Shown: positions 52,947-64,000 of the stretch, piece by piece
Position numbering within the stretch: the stretch's first letter is position 1
Layout: each line of letters begins with the position of its first letter
Source: Oscheius tipulae
Lineage: Eukaryota; Nematoda; Chromadorea; Rhabditida; Rhabditidae
DNA: 64,000 nt
Assembly: GCA_037178975.1 (NCBI GenBank)
Contig: JASJZH010000006.1
Location: 4,216,001 to 4,280,000 of the forward strand
Direction: 5' to 3'
Notes under the pieces: generated by a model
Databases searched by the model: none
The model's input: only the letters and a program-made list of their open reading frames with translations
What the model was told of the DNA's origin: nothing
Translations under genes and position numbers: made by a program

Positions 52947-53807
52947 TTACCTTTTCACAGGAACAGAGCCATCCTGATAAGGATAGCACAACTTTCCTTG
53001 AACAAAGGAGAGGTTCGTTGGATTGACTTGTAACTGTGTCTGGTAGAAGCAGTCTGCTTTGAAAGTCACGTAATTCACTCCTGGAGCCATAGTGTCCACG
53101 ATTTTTACACAGTACTGAAACATACTAAATGATTCTCAAAAATGTTAAAAGCTACCTGATCTGTTTGACACTGATTGTTTCGGTTGTCGCAGGTGCTGAC
53201 CTGTGCGTGACTAAAATCTTTCAATAGTTCGGTCTTCTAAAGATAAACCTAGCTGGATAGTTGCCGTGCCAGCCATTACACTGCATGCATTTAAGGGCGA
53301 GTACTGAAACAGAAAGGTTGACCACCCTGATCAGTCGAGAGCAGTTTAACAGACTACGCCGAAGGCTTATGCAACAACTTTTTAAAGAATAACCATTTCC
53401 AACTATAATCTCTATTAGTGATTTAGACAGGTGCTACATTCAGTTGTTTTGCTACAAACCAGACAGAATACGAGAAAAATATTGGCCGTTTTGACCGCCA
53501 GATGAACATTCGTGTGCATTAATAACTTTCTCAATAATTCAGCTGTGTATTTGCGTCCCATTTCTATAGACATTTATAACATGAAATCGAATTTTTTCTG
53601 TCTTTCCTTGTTTCTGTTCAAAAACTATTATCTCACACAAACGGCTTCAATTGTTCTGCTAAACAAAGACAAAGTCGAAGTTTTCGAGTGCACCAAGTTT
53701 AGTGATCAAACCACATGCACCTCTCTTTGTTTTCACTTTAAGGGAGCGCTGTTTTGTTAGGACTCACCTCCCGTAATGAGATTGACGAGAATCAGTATGA
53801 GATGCAT
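52947..53807 (-). CDS. small secreted Ly6/three-finger-like protein
   Basis: Exons in transcript order: 53807-53768, 53303-53249, 53210-53156, 53114-52947, giving 105 residues. A signal peptide (MHLILILVNLITG) precedes a cysteine pattern typical of Ly6/uPAR folds: LKCMQCNGWHG near the mature N terminus, STCDNRNNQCQTDQYCVKIV, then ADCF and LCYPYQDG. No GPI-attachment segment follows; the protein ends VPVKR, so it is probably secreted. The donor-like GTAAAT right after the last codons leaves open a further exon that could supply a GPI signal. In worms, such proteins modulate receptors or enter the surface coat; no specific partner can be inferred here. It converges with the FGFRL1-like gene. 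Confidence 0.75.
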
Positions 53808-56800
53808 TGCGGTCTCACAACAATTGAGAGCACGCTGTTTTTGAAGATGACAACTAGGACGTATAGCCGGTGGGGTTGGTCATGAGCGCGCGTTATGTTG
53901 CTTAGAGATGTCCCCGACCGGTGAATCTTTCATCCCAAATTTGGCTCAGAGCTGGGTTTTTGGTCGAGAACAGTGTCGGAACAGGGGAGAAAGCAAAATC
54001 GGTTTAATGCCCTCACAAGACGTTTCTCCTTAAAAGCATACATAATTACCGAAGACAAATCTTATTCCACATCCAGAGACTGGCCAGCCTAACGAAACCC
54101 TTCGTTCGCACTCTCTTTAACTCGATTGTTTGGAGTAACATTGTCTGTCCATCAAACTCGTTGTTACCTTCCTGTTTTCGTCGTGTTGGTCAGTCTGGTG
54201 GGAGAGTGATGCAGATATATTTACATGTTTTCCGAAAAAATTTGCTACAGGTGGTGTCAATCAAACAACACGAACAATTTCAGCAATAACTTATTGCTGT
54301 AAGATAGATTTAGTCTTTAGACCCTCAACTAAGCCAACTTCGCCCTGGGGCATGGATTTGCGCAGTTGGCTCTTGAGAAACAGAATTCACCTAACAAACG
54401 GCAATCTTCAACACATTGTCATTTCCGAAGGAATGTCCTTAAGAGCAAGTGTTAGCGAGGATGTTCTTGTTATTTTTCGTTTAGCAAATCTGTTGAAATT
54501 TGAGCTATTCGTGTTGCCAGTCCATACCACTGTTCAATCCCTCCATAATGCGCCATTTCCAATCAACTTCCTGGTTCTGTACTCGGTTACATATTTGCTA
54601 TGACTATTTACGTGTAATACACCACTTGGTTGACGAGTTCGCGATTTGATCTCAAACCCAATATATTTGTATAATATCTAGAACGTAATGTGTTTACAGG
54701 CGTTTTAAACAGGTTATAGTTAAAGTTTTTGGTTAGTTCCAGTTTGGATTAACAATCTTTCTTAGTTGACTTCACCTAAGGTTGGCTGGATTCTTCCACA
54801 CACGTTATTGCTAAGCTGCCTCAGTCAATCTGTATCCAACATTACAGTTGAGCTATTTTAACGTGAGCAACGTTTCCTCTTCCAGTAACTGACTTGTAAG
54901 CTAAATTGTGAATAACTCTTGGCTTGTCATCTTTGGTCCCGGACAGACAAACAAAGTGACAGAAATGGAGACACCATGGGACTTTAAAACCGTAGATTGT
55001 TCCAGTTAGCATTGTTTTCAGCGAAGTTCAAATACGACAACCTGAATAAATCTTTACTTTGCTGAACAATGAAGGTTGTAGGAACTTCTAAACTGATCCA
55101 ACACATTTTGTTCCGATTGATTGTAGCAAAAAGATGAGGTACAGTTAGAGCCTTCGGCAAACTCAGCAAAACAACGTTAACGCAAGTTTCCGGCTTACTT
55201 GATGGTTCTAAATAAGTGTTGGCAAAACATCTTTAACCCAATAAACACGCCTTGTGGAAAGCGGAACGACTTAGAGCTTCAAGGAAGGCAGCCCTTATTT
55301 ATATTCCTGCGCAACGTTTTGCTTCAAATCTGCTCTTATAAAACGCTCTCTTCTTAATTCCCGATTTCCGGAACGGAGGCCACCGTGTGAAAGATTCGGA
55401 AGCGCATCAATTTATAGCCTCCAATAGCACGTATGTTCTTTCGTGTTCCCAGTTCAGAAAAAGCAATCAGCACACACTTGAAATTACGAGAAAAGTTAGC
55501 ATAATGGTAGCTCATCCACTCTTTTGAATGTGGGCCGCGGTGCTTTTCATAGCCTGGCGCTGATTTCAATTTGACTGCAAACCCGACCAATTATTCTGCC
55601 TGATAGCAGCAGTCGCTTCCGAGGCTCGGCTTTTAGCAGCTATAATCGAATACCAACGACTTTTGAGGATCTACCTAGAGGGAACGCCCAAAGAGCATTA
55701 GTGGCAAACCCCGTCCCGTCACCGATTTTGGGCCAAACAAAGAAGCGTCTTTTAATTAATGAGATCAAGTTGTTTCCCTCGAAATCAGAATGTCTGCAGA
55801 CGGTTTACAGCCTTAAATTTAGTGTTATGTCCAAAAATACATCCGGAACTGATAATGCAAAAACCCACTCACTTATGTAACATTAGACTAATCCGTCTGC
55901 TTTCTTATCTCAAGGCATTCATCATCACGCGTAGTTGACTCAAAGCTCAAATCTAATTTCCCGTTTGTAAACGGGTCTTCTGTTTATTGTTGTCCACTGA
56001 ACTTTAATTATCAGACAAGTACAGCTTTTTTGACACAACACGCAAAACCATCTCTCTTGTGTGTCCTATGATTAAGGGTCCTTTTTCTAGATCTCATTCA
56101 TGATAGGTGTCGAATTGAGCTAATTTTCCTGCATCGCCTGCGCGAACCCTTAGCACAAGAGACTAACAGCTACTAATGAGCAGTCTTTCTATTCGGATCT
56201 CGTTTTTTTCATTGTCATTCCCATCTTTACCGAGAATCTAACGACAACGCCCTGGAGACTAAAGTGGCATTTGAAGTCTTGTCTCTGAGCTTGTACAGAT
56301 TCATCTCAGAACCTTCATTTAGAGGCAATGAGGCAAATTATCATTATCCGAAATGGCGACGTTCACAAACCCCGATACTTTGACATCTTCCTTAGATCCT
56401 TGGAAAACTCGCATGTTTCTCGTCCTGACCACATATTATTTTGCGGAAGGCTTTGTTGTGCGATCCTTCTCATTGAACAAACTGCTCTATGCTATGGAAA
56501 CTTATTTCAGGCTGACTTCATGTCAGCTAGCCATGTCCCATTTCAAATCCAAATTTAAGACTTGAAAACTAGATTCTCCTCCAGACAAGCTCACTAGGGG
56601 GAAAACGATATCAAGCCTATATGAGGAGCGTATGTCGGGGTAACTTCATTTAATGCCCATACACAGCCATAGCCTTCCTGCCCACGGTCTGAGTGGAACC
56701 TATCATTTTGCACCTTTTATTTGATTGAAGTCGTCACAGTTTGCAATACGGTCCACCCTCGTTCTGGCGTGTGTGACTTCGCGTGTTGTTCGACCAACTC

Positions 56801-58616
56801 ACCAGATTTGTAGTACACACTAGATGTAAAGCATTAGTCCTTAAGATAAACATCGGAAAAGGTGCTGATTGTAGCCTGATTTCATTCCGCCCCAGGAGAT
56901 AAAAGCAATTTTTCGTTTCACATGTTGCTTTGATAGGCTCCATTGCTCGGTAATCCGATGCAAAGCTTTTCCCACGGTCTTTCGAAGAGGACGCGACCTT
57001 TTAGCCGAAATTATGGCCTCCCCCACTTCTCCCACACGCACAGTTAAAAAGCCGTTAAGCCCAAAGTATAGCTCGGAGTCGGCTCGAAGGATTCTATTAT
57101 TCTTTCGTAATCTGCTCATTAGTACATCGTTGGGATATTGTCGATTCTTACCAAAAGATACCAGGAGCACCCTAATCTTCGCTGTCGTCATTTACGACAT
57201 GTAGAGCTGGCTCCTTTTCGTCCTATCCCAATCACTGTGAGTGAATCCTCTCCGGACTAGCGTCAGTTTTTTGACAAAACGTATAGGTTACCTTTGAAAA
57301 AGATGTTCCTTTTCTGATTTTTGCTTCTCTAATGTAATAAGCCTATTTAAAGCTTTTTCCTTCATTACTCTGATACCATCTTTTGCAAAGAATCACGTCA
57401 AGACTTTCACGTACCACGTCTCTGTTGTTTTTTGTGAAACCAGTATCACTTCCTCTTTGAAAAGTTGGAAAGTGATCCCACTTTTTTGCAAAGAACGGGG
57501 TCGCCTAAAACAATAGTCTATTCATATTCCCAGAGGAGACTTTTATTGTCTGTCGTTGCAAACTGGCATAATTAAGATGGAAAAGGGAAGCGTAAATGAG
57601 GAAAAACTATTGCCGCTGAATCCTGACTACATTGTGTTATCCACGAAGCGGGTGAAGACGTTGGCACATGCGATGCATTCCCATATCCGCTGATCGGTAG
57701 AGGCAACGCGCTTCCGCTTCCCATCGGTCCTACCTCCATCTACTCTTCCTATTCTTTTCTACTGTTCATGTATCTTTTTAGTGATCAGCTTATTGTTTTA
57801 ATAGAGCGCGATACCTTGTGTAGGGTTGTAACTCGATTAGTCGGCGTGTAGCTCAGACTTCAGTACACATCTCAGGTTTGCCCCCGGTTTGCCAAATTAG
57901 CACTTTCTAGCAGGCAAGTAAAGTGATACCATCACGATTCTTGTAAACTGATCTAAAAGGTCGTTGTCTTAATGCGAGTACTTAGTTTGCCCGGATATCT
58001 GCCTTTTCCCAGCACTCTGACGTTTCTCATTCCGATCCATGGGTAGTTGTAAGCATGCTGTCAATATGCCAATTAGATTGGGTGGAAACACCATTTTTTT
58101 GTAATCATGTCCTTCTATTTTCAATTTCTCTTTCTGTCAATTTTTCACGATCGTGATCGTAATGGCTGCCAACTGGTACGTTATGGGTGTGAGATCCTAC
58201 GCGTACGCGTGATCTGTGGAGACATAACAGTTTACTCCAAGCGCTTTTGAATGACTCAGAGAAAAAATGTCAAAAGCAGAAGATCGACCTTTTCCTACCA
58301 TTCTTGTTTACGATACTCCCGTAGCCAGCGCTCTTTGTTGCTTGTTTGATTGAAGCAGTGACTCTGCTCCCGCCACATGACGTCCTCAAAGACGCGTCCA
58401 TTAGAGCTCTCCCCTGGAACTAATTGTTCACCCGGATCTCATTCGGATTTGGCGCCGCATCCTGAATTATTTCCGACAATTCGCACTCCGGGCTTTGAGT
58501 AATGGCTGTCAGGTGTTGCCGCATCTAGGCACTTGATGTTTTTCAATCAAATTAATGGCGATGGCTTTTATTTTTTCTTGTCTGTTATCTTTAGATACGG
58601 ATTTTTTGTTGCAGAT
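53808..58616. other. 4.8 kb gene desert
   Basis: No recognisable coding region, RNA gene or repeat family. Open frames are under 120 codons and lack homology. A 39-codon frame begins at ATG 57577 (MEKGSVNEEKLLPL) but has no splice or expression support. The downstream end includes the neuropeptide receptor's promoter, ending with a TTGCAG acceptor 2 nt before its ATG. Confidence 0.5.
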
Positions 58617-60536
58617 ATGTCGTCCACAAACGACACATGCGATTCCTACGCGGTGATGTTCAATAAAATCAACAAGTACTTCCGAGAAGAAATCGTACTG
58701 GATGGAGCGGAACATGCCTCTAAAGAAGTAAGCCTTTTATAGAAACAGTCAAAGACAATCTTTCAGTTGGGCTGGTTGATAGCACTAGCGTATGTGTTTG
58801 TTATAATTTTTGGTGCTTTTGGCAACTTTATGACCATTCTCGTGGTCATTCTCAACCCAGCCATGCGAACAACCAGAAACTATTTTATTCTAAACTTGGC
58901 CCTGGGCGACTTTTTGGTGAGTAGACACATGAAACATTCAGATCGTTTTTATAGGTGTGCACGGTCACCGCTCCCGTGACTCTGTACACGGTCATGTATG
59001 TCTTTTGGCCATGGGGAACGATGCTGTGCAAAGTGGCAGGATCTTTACAAGGATTCAATGTCTTCCTGTCGACATTCTCCATCACAGCGATAGCGTTGGA
59101 TAGGTAGATTTAAAGGGAAATGACTTATTCGACCCACGTTCAGATATGTTTTAGTTATTTTTCCGACGAAGCGTGAACGGCAGAGAAAGCTCTCATTGTT
59201 ATTCTTTGTTCTAATTTGGTGCATTTCTCTAATTTTGGCCATTCCGCTGTTTATTGCGTCGGACCTCAAAGACATCTACGTAGATCCGGACTGCGGCATA
59301 GACATTCGTATTTGCCACGAGCAGAATGATATTTGGGAGCGGGTAGCTGGTCTACAAAGAAAACACAAAATGCTTATCTAGATGTGGATTTCGAAGAGGA
59401 CATTCACACTCTCGTTACTTGTCACACAATACGCCTTCCCTCTGTTTGCCATAGTTTTCGCCTACACGAAGATTGTCAACAGGATGAGACTTCGCTTCGC
59501 CAATCGGAATAATTGTCCGGCAGCCGTCGTAAGCACGAACAGTGAGCGTCGACGGTGAGTTTTTTCCTCGTTTATGAGATGGCCTTCTTATTGTGTTCAG
59601 TGCATCAGAACGCATTAGCGATTACCTCATTTTGACTAATGAGGCTAGATACAAAGCTCTTACGTGAAACTTCTCAACAGGATGCCAAAATTAATAACTT
59701 CCTTATAGCTCGGTCGTCGAGCGTCGTCGCCGGACGCATCTGCTCTTGATATTTGTCGTGATCATCTTTGCTCTGGCATGGCTGCCGTTAAACGTTTTCC
59801 ACTTGGTAATCGTCATAACTGGTTTTGACAAAAAACATTTTAAGGTGAACACCTTCGAATGGGTAACACAGTTCTCTGTGCCCACATTCGCGATGTGCCA
59901 TGTGGCTGCGATGTGCTCAGCAGCCTTTAACCCCGTAATTTATGCATTTTTCAACCACAACTTCCGGGCAGAGTTTGCAAATCTCTTCGATCATATTGGA
60001 ATTCGGTGAGTCAATTTTTGCCAAAAACGGTTGTACTTTTAAAGTACGCTGAAAATTGATAGGTTCGAGATAATGGGATGAGTTTCCAATAGACTACATT
60101 GAATGTGCACGAGAATAGTCACACTTCCGCTTTACATCGGAGATTAAGACAATATGTTCCTTATTCATTCGAATAATTATAAGTTATGAGAAAGAATACT
60201 GTTAGGTTCAAAAATCTTCATCGGTCTCAAGACCCTCACGAGAGACAAATTGTCGTGTTGTTGAAGACGCACGCTCAGTTCTTCAAAATCGTTAAATTCT
60301 ATACAAAAAATATCAACACTTGAGATTTTCATCAAGAAAATGAAACTCAATTTGTGAAAATAGTGTACTTCAGATCGTTTCGAAGAATCTTCGGAGACGA
60401 CGGTCAAGGAAAGGATAGAAAGCCATCTCTTCGATGTCCCAAATCGACAGCTGGCAGATCAGCTGTGATTTCTCAACAAAAACACCTTGAAGAAGAGAGT
60501 GTCGCTCTTCATCTAGATACCGATGAGCAGCTTTGA
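58617..60536 (+). CDS. NPY/NPF-type neuropeptide receptor (class A GPCR)
   Basis: Plasma-membrane peptide receptor of the worm NPR group. Exons: 58617-58727, 58767-58916, 58955-59103, 59144-59342, 59382-59554, 59601-59663, 59709-60005, 60374-60536, giving 434 residues. TM1 GNFMTILVV, TM2 NYFILNLALGDFL, TM3 SLQGFNVFLSTFSITAIALDRY (DRY at 136-138, then VLVIFPTK, a signature of the NPY/NPF branch), TM5 QYAFPLFAIVFAYTKI, TM6 FALAWLPLNVFHL and TM7 NPVIYAFFNHNFR. Extracellular loop 2 has DCGIDIRICHE. The C-terminal tail is basic and Ser-rich. Exon 6 (63 nt) adds 21 residues to the third intracellular loop and can be skipped without changing frame. Which npr gene it corresponds to cannot be decided from memory. 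TTGCAG two nt before the ATG suggests trans-splicing. A poly(A) signal is at 60684-60689. Confidence 0.9.
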
Positions 60537-60772
60537 TACCATACCTTTTCTTCTTCAACATTCCCCCTTTGGAACCCAGTTCCTTCATACCCTTAAATCC
60601 TGTTTCGGGCTACTGCAGCACAATACGAATCTCTAGCATTGGTAGTGTTATACGCGTAATTTTGTCATAATGTATGATCTTTGAATAAAGTTCTAAACTC
60701 TGTTATGTTTCGCAATTGTGATTTGGGGTTCGGTGAACAGAGTCTCGGTCACTGTTGACTCTTTCTCACAGA

Positions 60773-61695
60773 ATGTTGACTTGGTCGATTAATCCGGGCC
60801 TAGATCAAATGAAAACGGCGCTTCATCACTACCACATCATGTTCCTTGTCGTTCCCACGCTAATTTTATTCGGGGCCGTCAGTGTGATTAAAGGTTTGTT
60901 TCAAAGTTAGCAATGTTGCTTTGCCACAATCTTAGATGATTTGAAAACATTTGAGTTCCTAGCTTTTGAACAAAATGACACTTTTCTCCTCCATGTTCTC
61001 TACTTTACCCGAACTCCATCTATACCATTAACAGTCTATTTTTAGCCTCAAAAAGAGAAAAACTGAACTTTTGTTGGTCACGCGAGTTACGCCACTGATC
61101 ACGTTGCGCACTGTTGACAGTAGCACGGTTTTCCCACTAATGAAATAGCGAAATTTTCAGCATGCCAGCCAGTTTGTTGGAAAATCAAAATGGATGATGG
61201 GATATCACCTAATACCTACAATAAATGCAATTGTCTAGCAGACTACGGCACTTATGACGACTATGATTTTTACTTTGGAGCTCAAGTTTCTGCTTGTACT
61301 GGACACTATAGGTATCTTGCGGAAACACTGTACAAGAATATTATCACAGATCTTTAAAGTTTCGTAATGCCACAACAGGAGTGGTGGTTCTTCACAAAGC
61401 GGTGATTAAATCTTGTGTGAGCAAAAGTAAGCAGTTTTTAAAACTGAATATGAAGTTTAGATGGCATAAAACGAGCGGATCAGTCTGATTTTGAAAAACA
61501 AGAGCGTGAATACAGTTACAAAAAGTGAGTTCAGCTTTCTTTATCACTACGTTCTTGCATTTTGTAAGCATGTACAAAATCTTCTTTAGACAGACCAAAT
61601 CTACTGGACGGATGGCTTCCATTACCAACTGGCTTCTAGGCTTTCGACCAAGCTTTTGGAGAGTGAATTCGGAGCATCATCTTCGGTTTGGTTGA
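60773..61695 (+). CDS. uncharacterised single-span protein with cysteine-rich ectodomain
   Basis: Not recognised. Exons: 60773-60893, 61161-61311, 61350-61426, 61461-61524, 61590-61695, giving 172 residues. An N-terminal hydrophobic segment (about 18-38, IMFLVVPTLILFGAVSVI) is either a signal anchor or an uncleaved signal peptide. It is followed by a cysteine cluster (ACQPVC, KCNCLADYGTYDDYD, VSACTG, IKSC) and a basic C-terminal third without cysteine, with SITNWLLGFRPSFWRV near the end. All junctions are in frame with consensus sites, and CTCACAG one nt before the ATG suggests trans-splicing. It converges with the tetraspanin gene; their poly(A) signals form one palindrome. Confidence 0.7.
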
Positions 61696-61734
61696 TAACA
61701 GCGGGATTTTTTCAATATCTATTGCCAAAAAAAT

Positions 61735-61747
61735 AATAAAGTTTATT
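61735..61747. terminator. palindromic bidirectional poly(A) element
   Basis: The 13-nt sequence AATAAAGTTTATT reads as AATAAA on both strands. The plus-strand copy lies 40 nt past the stop codon at 61695; the minus-strand copy lies 158 nt past the tetraspanin stop at 61906. One short palindrome thus appears to serve both convergent genes. Confidence 0.75.
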
Positions 61748-61905
61748 ATACATATCGCATGAACTACTTCATCGAGAAATGTAAATAATGTACAGGAATG
61801 TCAAGACAGAAAGAGAACTTTGCGATTGTGAGGAAGAAAGGACATGACAAACTACCCAAATGCGACGGTCGATGGCTTACAATGGTTAAAGAGGAGAGGA
61901 CAGTT

Positions 61906-62796
61906 TTAGGAGTAGTAGCCAGAGTAGCGGACTTCTCGTGACGATCGACAAAGGAGACAGGAGAAGATGAGCGACAGAATTTCCACAGCAAGAAGTGAAA
62001 AGCCAATAATAATGATGATCTCGCCGGAGGACTCCACCATATGGGAAATCGTGTCGTAACAGTCGGGCTGAAGTGTCAGTATATGACAATCAATCAGGAA
62101 ATTCTCACCAAGTTTTCTTTTTCCCCAGGGCATAGCCCTTGTTTAATGTATTTAACTTTCGTATTGTCTGTGGCTCCACAACAGTGGAAAATATCCTGGA
62201 TCGGCTGCAGATTTTTCAGCAGGTCATCATTAGTGGATGTCTTCTGGAGAACCTGAAAAAAATGCATAACATTTGAATTAGCTCAATCGTACCTCTTGAA
62301 TGCTGCTCACAAACTTCTCCTTATTTGACATAGCGAAGATTGTGGCCCCAAGCTCAATGACGGTCAAGATCAGAATGATGAAGAAGAACTGAAAATCGAT
62401 TACTATTGCAAACCTTGCAGAGAATGAGACAAAGCGAATAGAAACACTCACAAAGCCAAGAAGGATGCTGCTGTTGCAGCAGGCTCCACAGCATCCGAGG
62501 AAACCAACTACGAAGAGAAGAGCTCCGACTCCGACGAGGATCCAGAGTGAAGCTTGGTACTAAAGTATTCACCGATAAGTAATGGACATTACATCAACCT
62601 TGGCAATTTCGTCGATGTGCTGATGGTCTGTAGAACCGTAGACTTTTCTGACGAGCTCAGCAAAGTTTGTTCCAAAATTCTTATCCAAATTGGCCCACAA
62701 GGAGAAGCCGAAAATACATGCTCCCAAAACGCAAATGAGGAAGTTGACAAGTAGGAATATACTCCTTACGCAGGAGTTCCCAAAGCCGTCAGCCAT
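61906..62796 (-). CDS. tetraspanin
   Basis: Four-span membrane organiser. Exons in transcript order: 62796-62599, 62559-62452, 62388-62293, 62252-62109, 62067-61906, giving 235 residues. TM1 SIFLLVNFLICVLGACIFG, TM2 SLWILVGVGALLFVVGFLGC followed by the GCCGACCNS juxtamembrane cysteines, TM3 FFFIILILTVIELGATIF, then the large extracellular loop with CCG at 158-160, a Cys in QGLCPG and the PDCYD motif at 183-187, giving four loop cysteines and two disulfides. TM4 is IIIIIGFSLLAVEILSLIF, and the tail ends YSGYYS. The juxtamembrane cysteines are probable palmitoylation sites. A C. elegans tsp number cannot be assigned from memory. Confidence 0.92.
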
Positions 62797-64000
62797 TACG
62801 CTGAAAGCGATTTGGTGAGATAATCAATATGGGCTAAAAGAAGAAAAAAGGAGGTGTGGGAAGCTTGATCGCTTCGAAGCTAATAAATCGAAGTCTCTCA
62901 AAGAAAGTGACTTTCATCAAGGCGTAAAAAGTGGTCACAGAGGTGGACAACAACAGATCATGTCAGGAGGAAAAAAACATGCAACATCCTGGCAGCAAGA
63001 GGAGCTGAAGAGGAAGGAAGAAACGCAGCAAAATGACAAATCGTCCAGCCGTTAGAGTGCGTTAAAATGACAGAAAGTAGGGCAGGCTCGAACAGAAAAT
63101 GTCTAAACGATCGCCCTTTTTGGTTTTGTTTTGTAACAGATTGTTTTGCATGGGTGTCAGACATATTTTTACTGAGAAGCCCTTAAGAATCACGTTCCCA
63201 AGAATTGTGGAAAAGTGACTGGCGTAAGTTGCACGCTCGCCAAGAATTAGCCAAAAGCAATTGTTCTTTTGTTAATGGCAAGTCACAAGAACGGGACGTT
63301 GCGCAACAAAAATAGGTACATGAACAATTAGAGGGGGACCTAAACACCAAAAAGAAGGAAGCGCCATCTGCAAAATTGCTCACAATTCTGCGTAGCTGTT
63401 TAAAATTTGAGCAAGCCTGAGAAAGGGTTTTTCGTCGCGAATCACTGAATAGAGATACTGGTCATTCCGGTACACAAACATACAGCTAATCGGACCCCAG
63501 CACAATGATAATGAGAGAAAACTTGAACTCTTTTCAGCGCTTATTTGCATTGGCCCGTATGGAATACAAACGTAACTAGTGAGTGAAGGCATCTCCAGAG
63601 GATAAGCGACGCGCGGGGCATTCATTTCCCTTGTCTCGCCATCTGATATCAGCTCATCTTTTTTGGAGTTTTTTGGCTGTTGTCGTTCAGATGGAACCAT
63701 TGGAAAAAAGGAGGGACAACTATTCACTAGGTCATGCATGCCTGATCCACAGAATGAGCGAAGTCGAATAATCATTTGTTTCGCACTCCAAAAAAGTGAG
63801 CAATAACGTGAGTCAAAATATCTGAGCGACCAGAGCAAAAACGGAAGTTTATAAAACAGATTATTCCACAAAACGTGGCGCGAACGAGTGAGTCAACGGA
63901 CACGCCTAATTGAAGAAGACGTAGTGGTCGAGGTCTGTACGACAGTCGAAATGGTAAACAGTGCGTGAATGAGAGTAATGCAGAGCAATGTTGCGCGTCG
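62797..64000. other. upstream region of the tetraspanin gene
   Basis: No gene recognised up to the window end. The longest frame (163 codons, minus strand, 63380-63871) has no identifiable domain and no splice-bounded structure. Purine-rich tracts at about 62830-63020 may belong to the tetraspanin 5' region. Confidence 0.45.

Noticed and set aside
53512-53760. 82-codon plus-strand frame
   Set aside because: It lies inside the first intron of the minus-strand Ly6-like gene and has no homology or splice context.
60056-60080. GGTTCGAGA as a tRNA T-arm
   Set aside because: No matching acceptor, D or anticodon arms around it; it is inside a GPCR intron.
63380-63871. 163-codon minus-strand frame near the window end
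   Set aside because: Mixed composition, no domain, no splice-bounded structure; could be chance, and the window ends too soon to judge.

Overview
The window is nuclear DNA from a nematode, most likely a rhabditid (Rhabditina) other than Caenorhabditis elegans. The signs are many introns of only 36-45 nt ending in TTTTCAG, AATAAA poly(A) signals, splice acceptors 1-2 nt upstream of several start codons (as in SL trans-splicing), and protein families with clear C. elegans counterparts. G+C content looks moderate, higher than I would expect for C. elegans. The genus cannot be fixed from the sequence alone. Gene coordinates below run from start codon to stop codon and include introns. Exon lists are my own reconstructions; reading frame was checked across every junction.

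Layout. 2.8-5.1 kb: a D1-like dopamine receptor (dop-1). 5.7-6.9 kb: a poorly resolved cysteine-containing gene or gene remnant. 7.1-7.3 kb: a decayed copy of the dop-1 3' end. 9.1-9.9 kb: a KCTD/Insomniac-type BTB adaptor. 10.9-13.4 kb: a secreted PAN/TSP1 matrix protein. 14.3-18.3 kb: PDK1 kinase (pdk-1). 19.2-19.8 kb: a small PAH (SIN3-like) protein. 20.8-22.7 kb: a SNAP-25 family t-SNARE (aex-4-like) convergent with an aromatic-rich protein gene. 25.8-27.6 kb: a secreted Thr/Pro-rich ShKT protein. 29.6-32.8 kb: a dipeptidyl peptidase IV (dpf-2-like). 33.8-40.4 kb: an EGR zinc-finger factor (egrh-1) with a 4.6 kb intron. 40.8-43.1 kb: a DEG/ENaC channel (acd-3-like). 43.4-45.7 kb: an UNC-93/MFSD11-like transporter with a foldback element in one intron. 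48.2-52.5 kb: an FGFRL1-like Ig receptor without a kinase domain. 52.9-53.8 kb: a Ly6-like secreted protein on the minus strand. 58.6-60.5 kb: an NPY/NPF-type neuropeptide GPCR. 60.8-61.7 kb: an unknown membrane or secreted protein. 61.9-62.8 kb: a tetraspanin, minus strand, convergent with its neighbour. Between these lie long non-coding stretches, notably 22.7-25.8, 45.7-48.2 and 53.8-58.6 kb.

Functionally the content leans to the nervous system and signalling: monoamine and peptide receptors, exocytosis (SNAP-25), an acid-sensing type channel, PI3K-pathway kinase, peptide processing and an activity-type transcription factor. There is no operon-like clustering. From memory, the C. elegans counterparts of dop-1, pdk-1, aex-4, dpf-2, egrh-1 and acd-3 are all on the X chromosome, and the last three lie on or near one cosmid (C27C12). 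The window is therefore probably X-derived. I found no tRNA, rRNA, CRISPR array or prokaryotic mobile element, and no clearly new multi-gene system. The most interesting signals are small ones: a hairpin over a splice acceptor, a palindromic two-way poly(A) element, a foldback transposon in an intron, a dop-1 pseudogene fragment, and a long unexplained ORF inside pdk-1.
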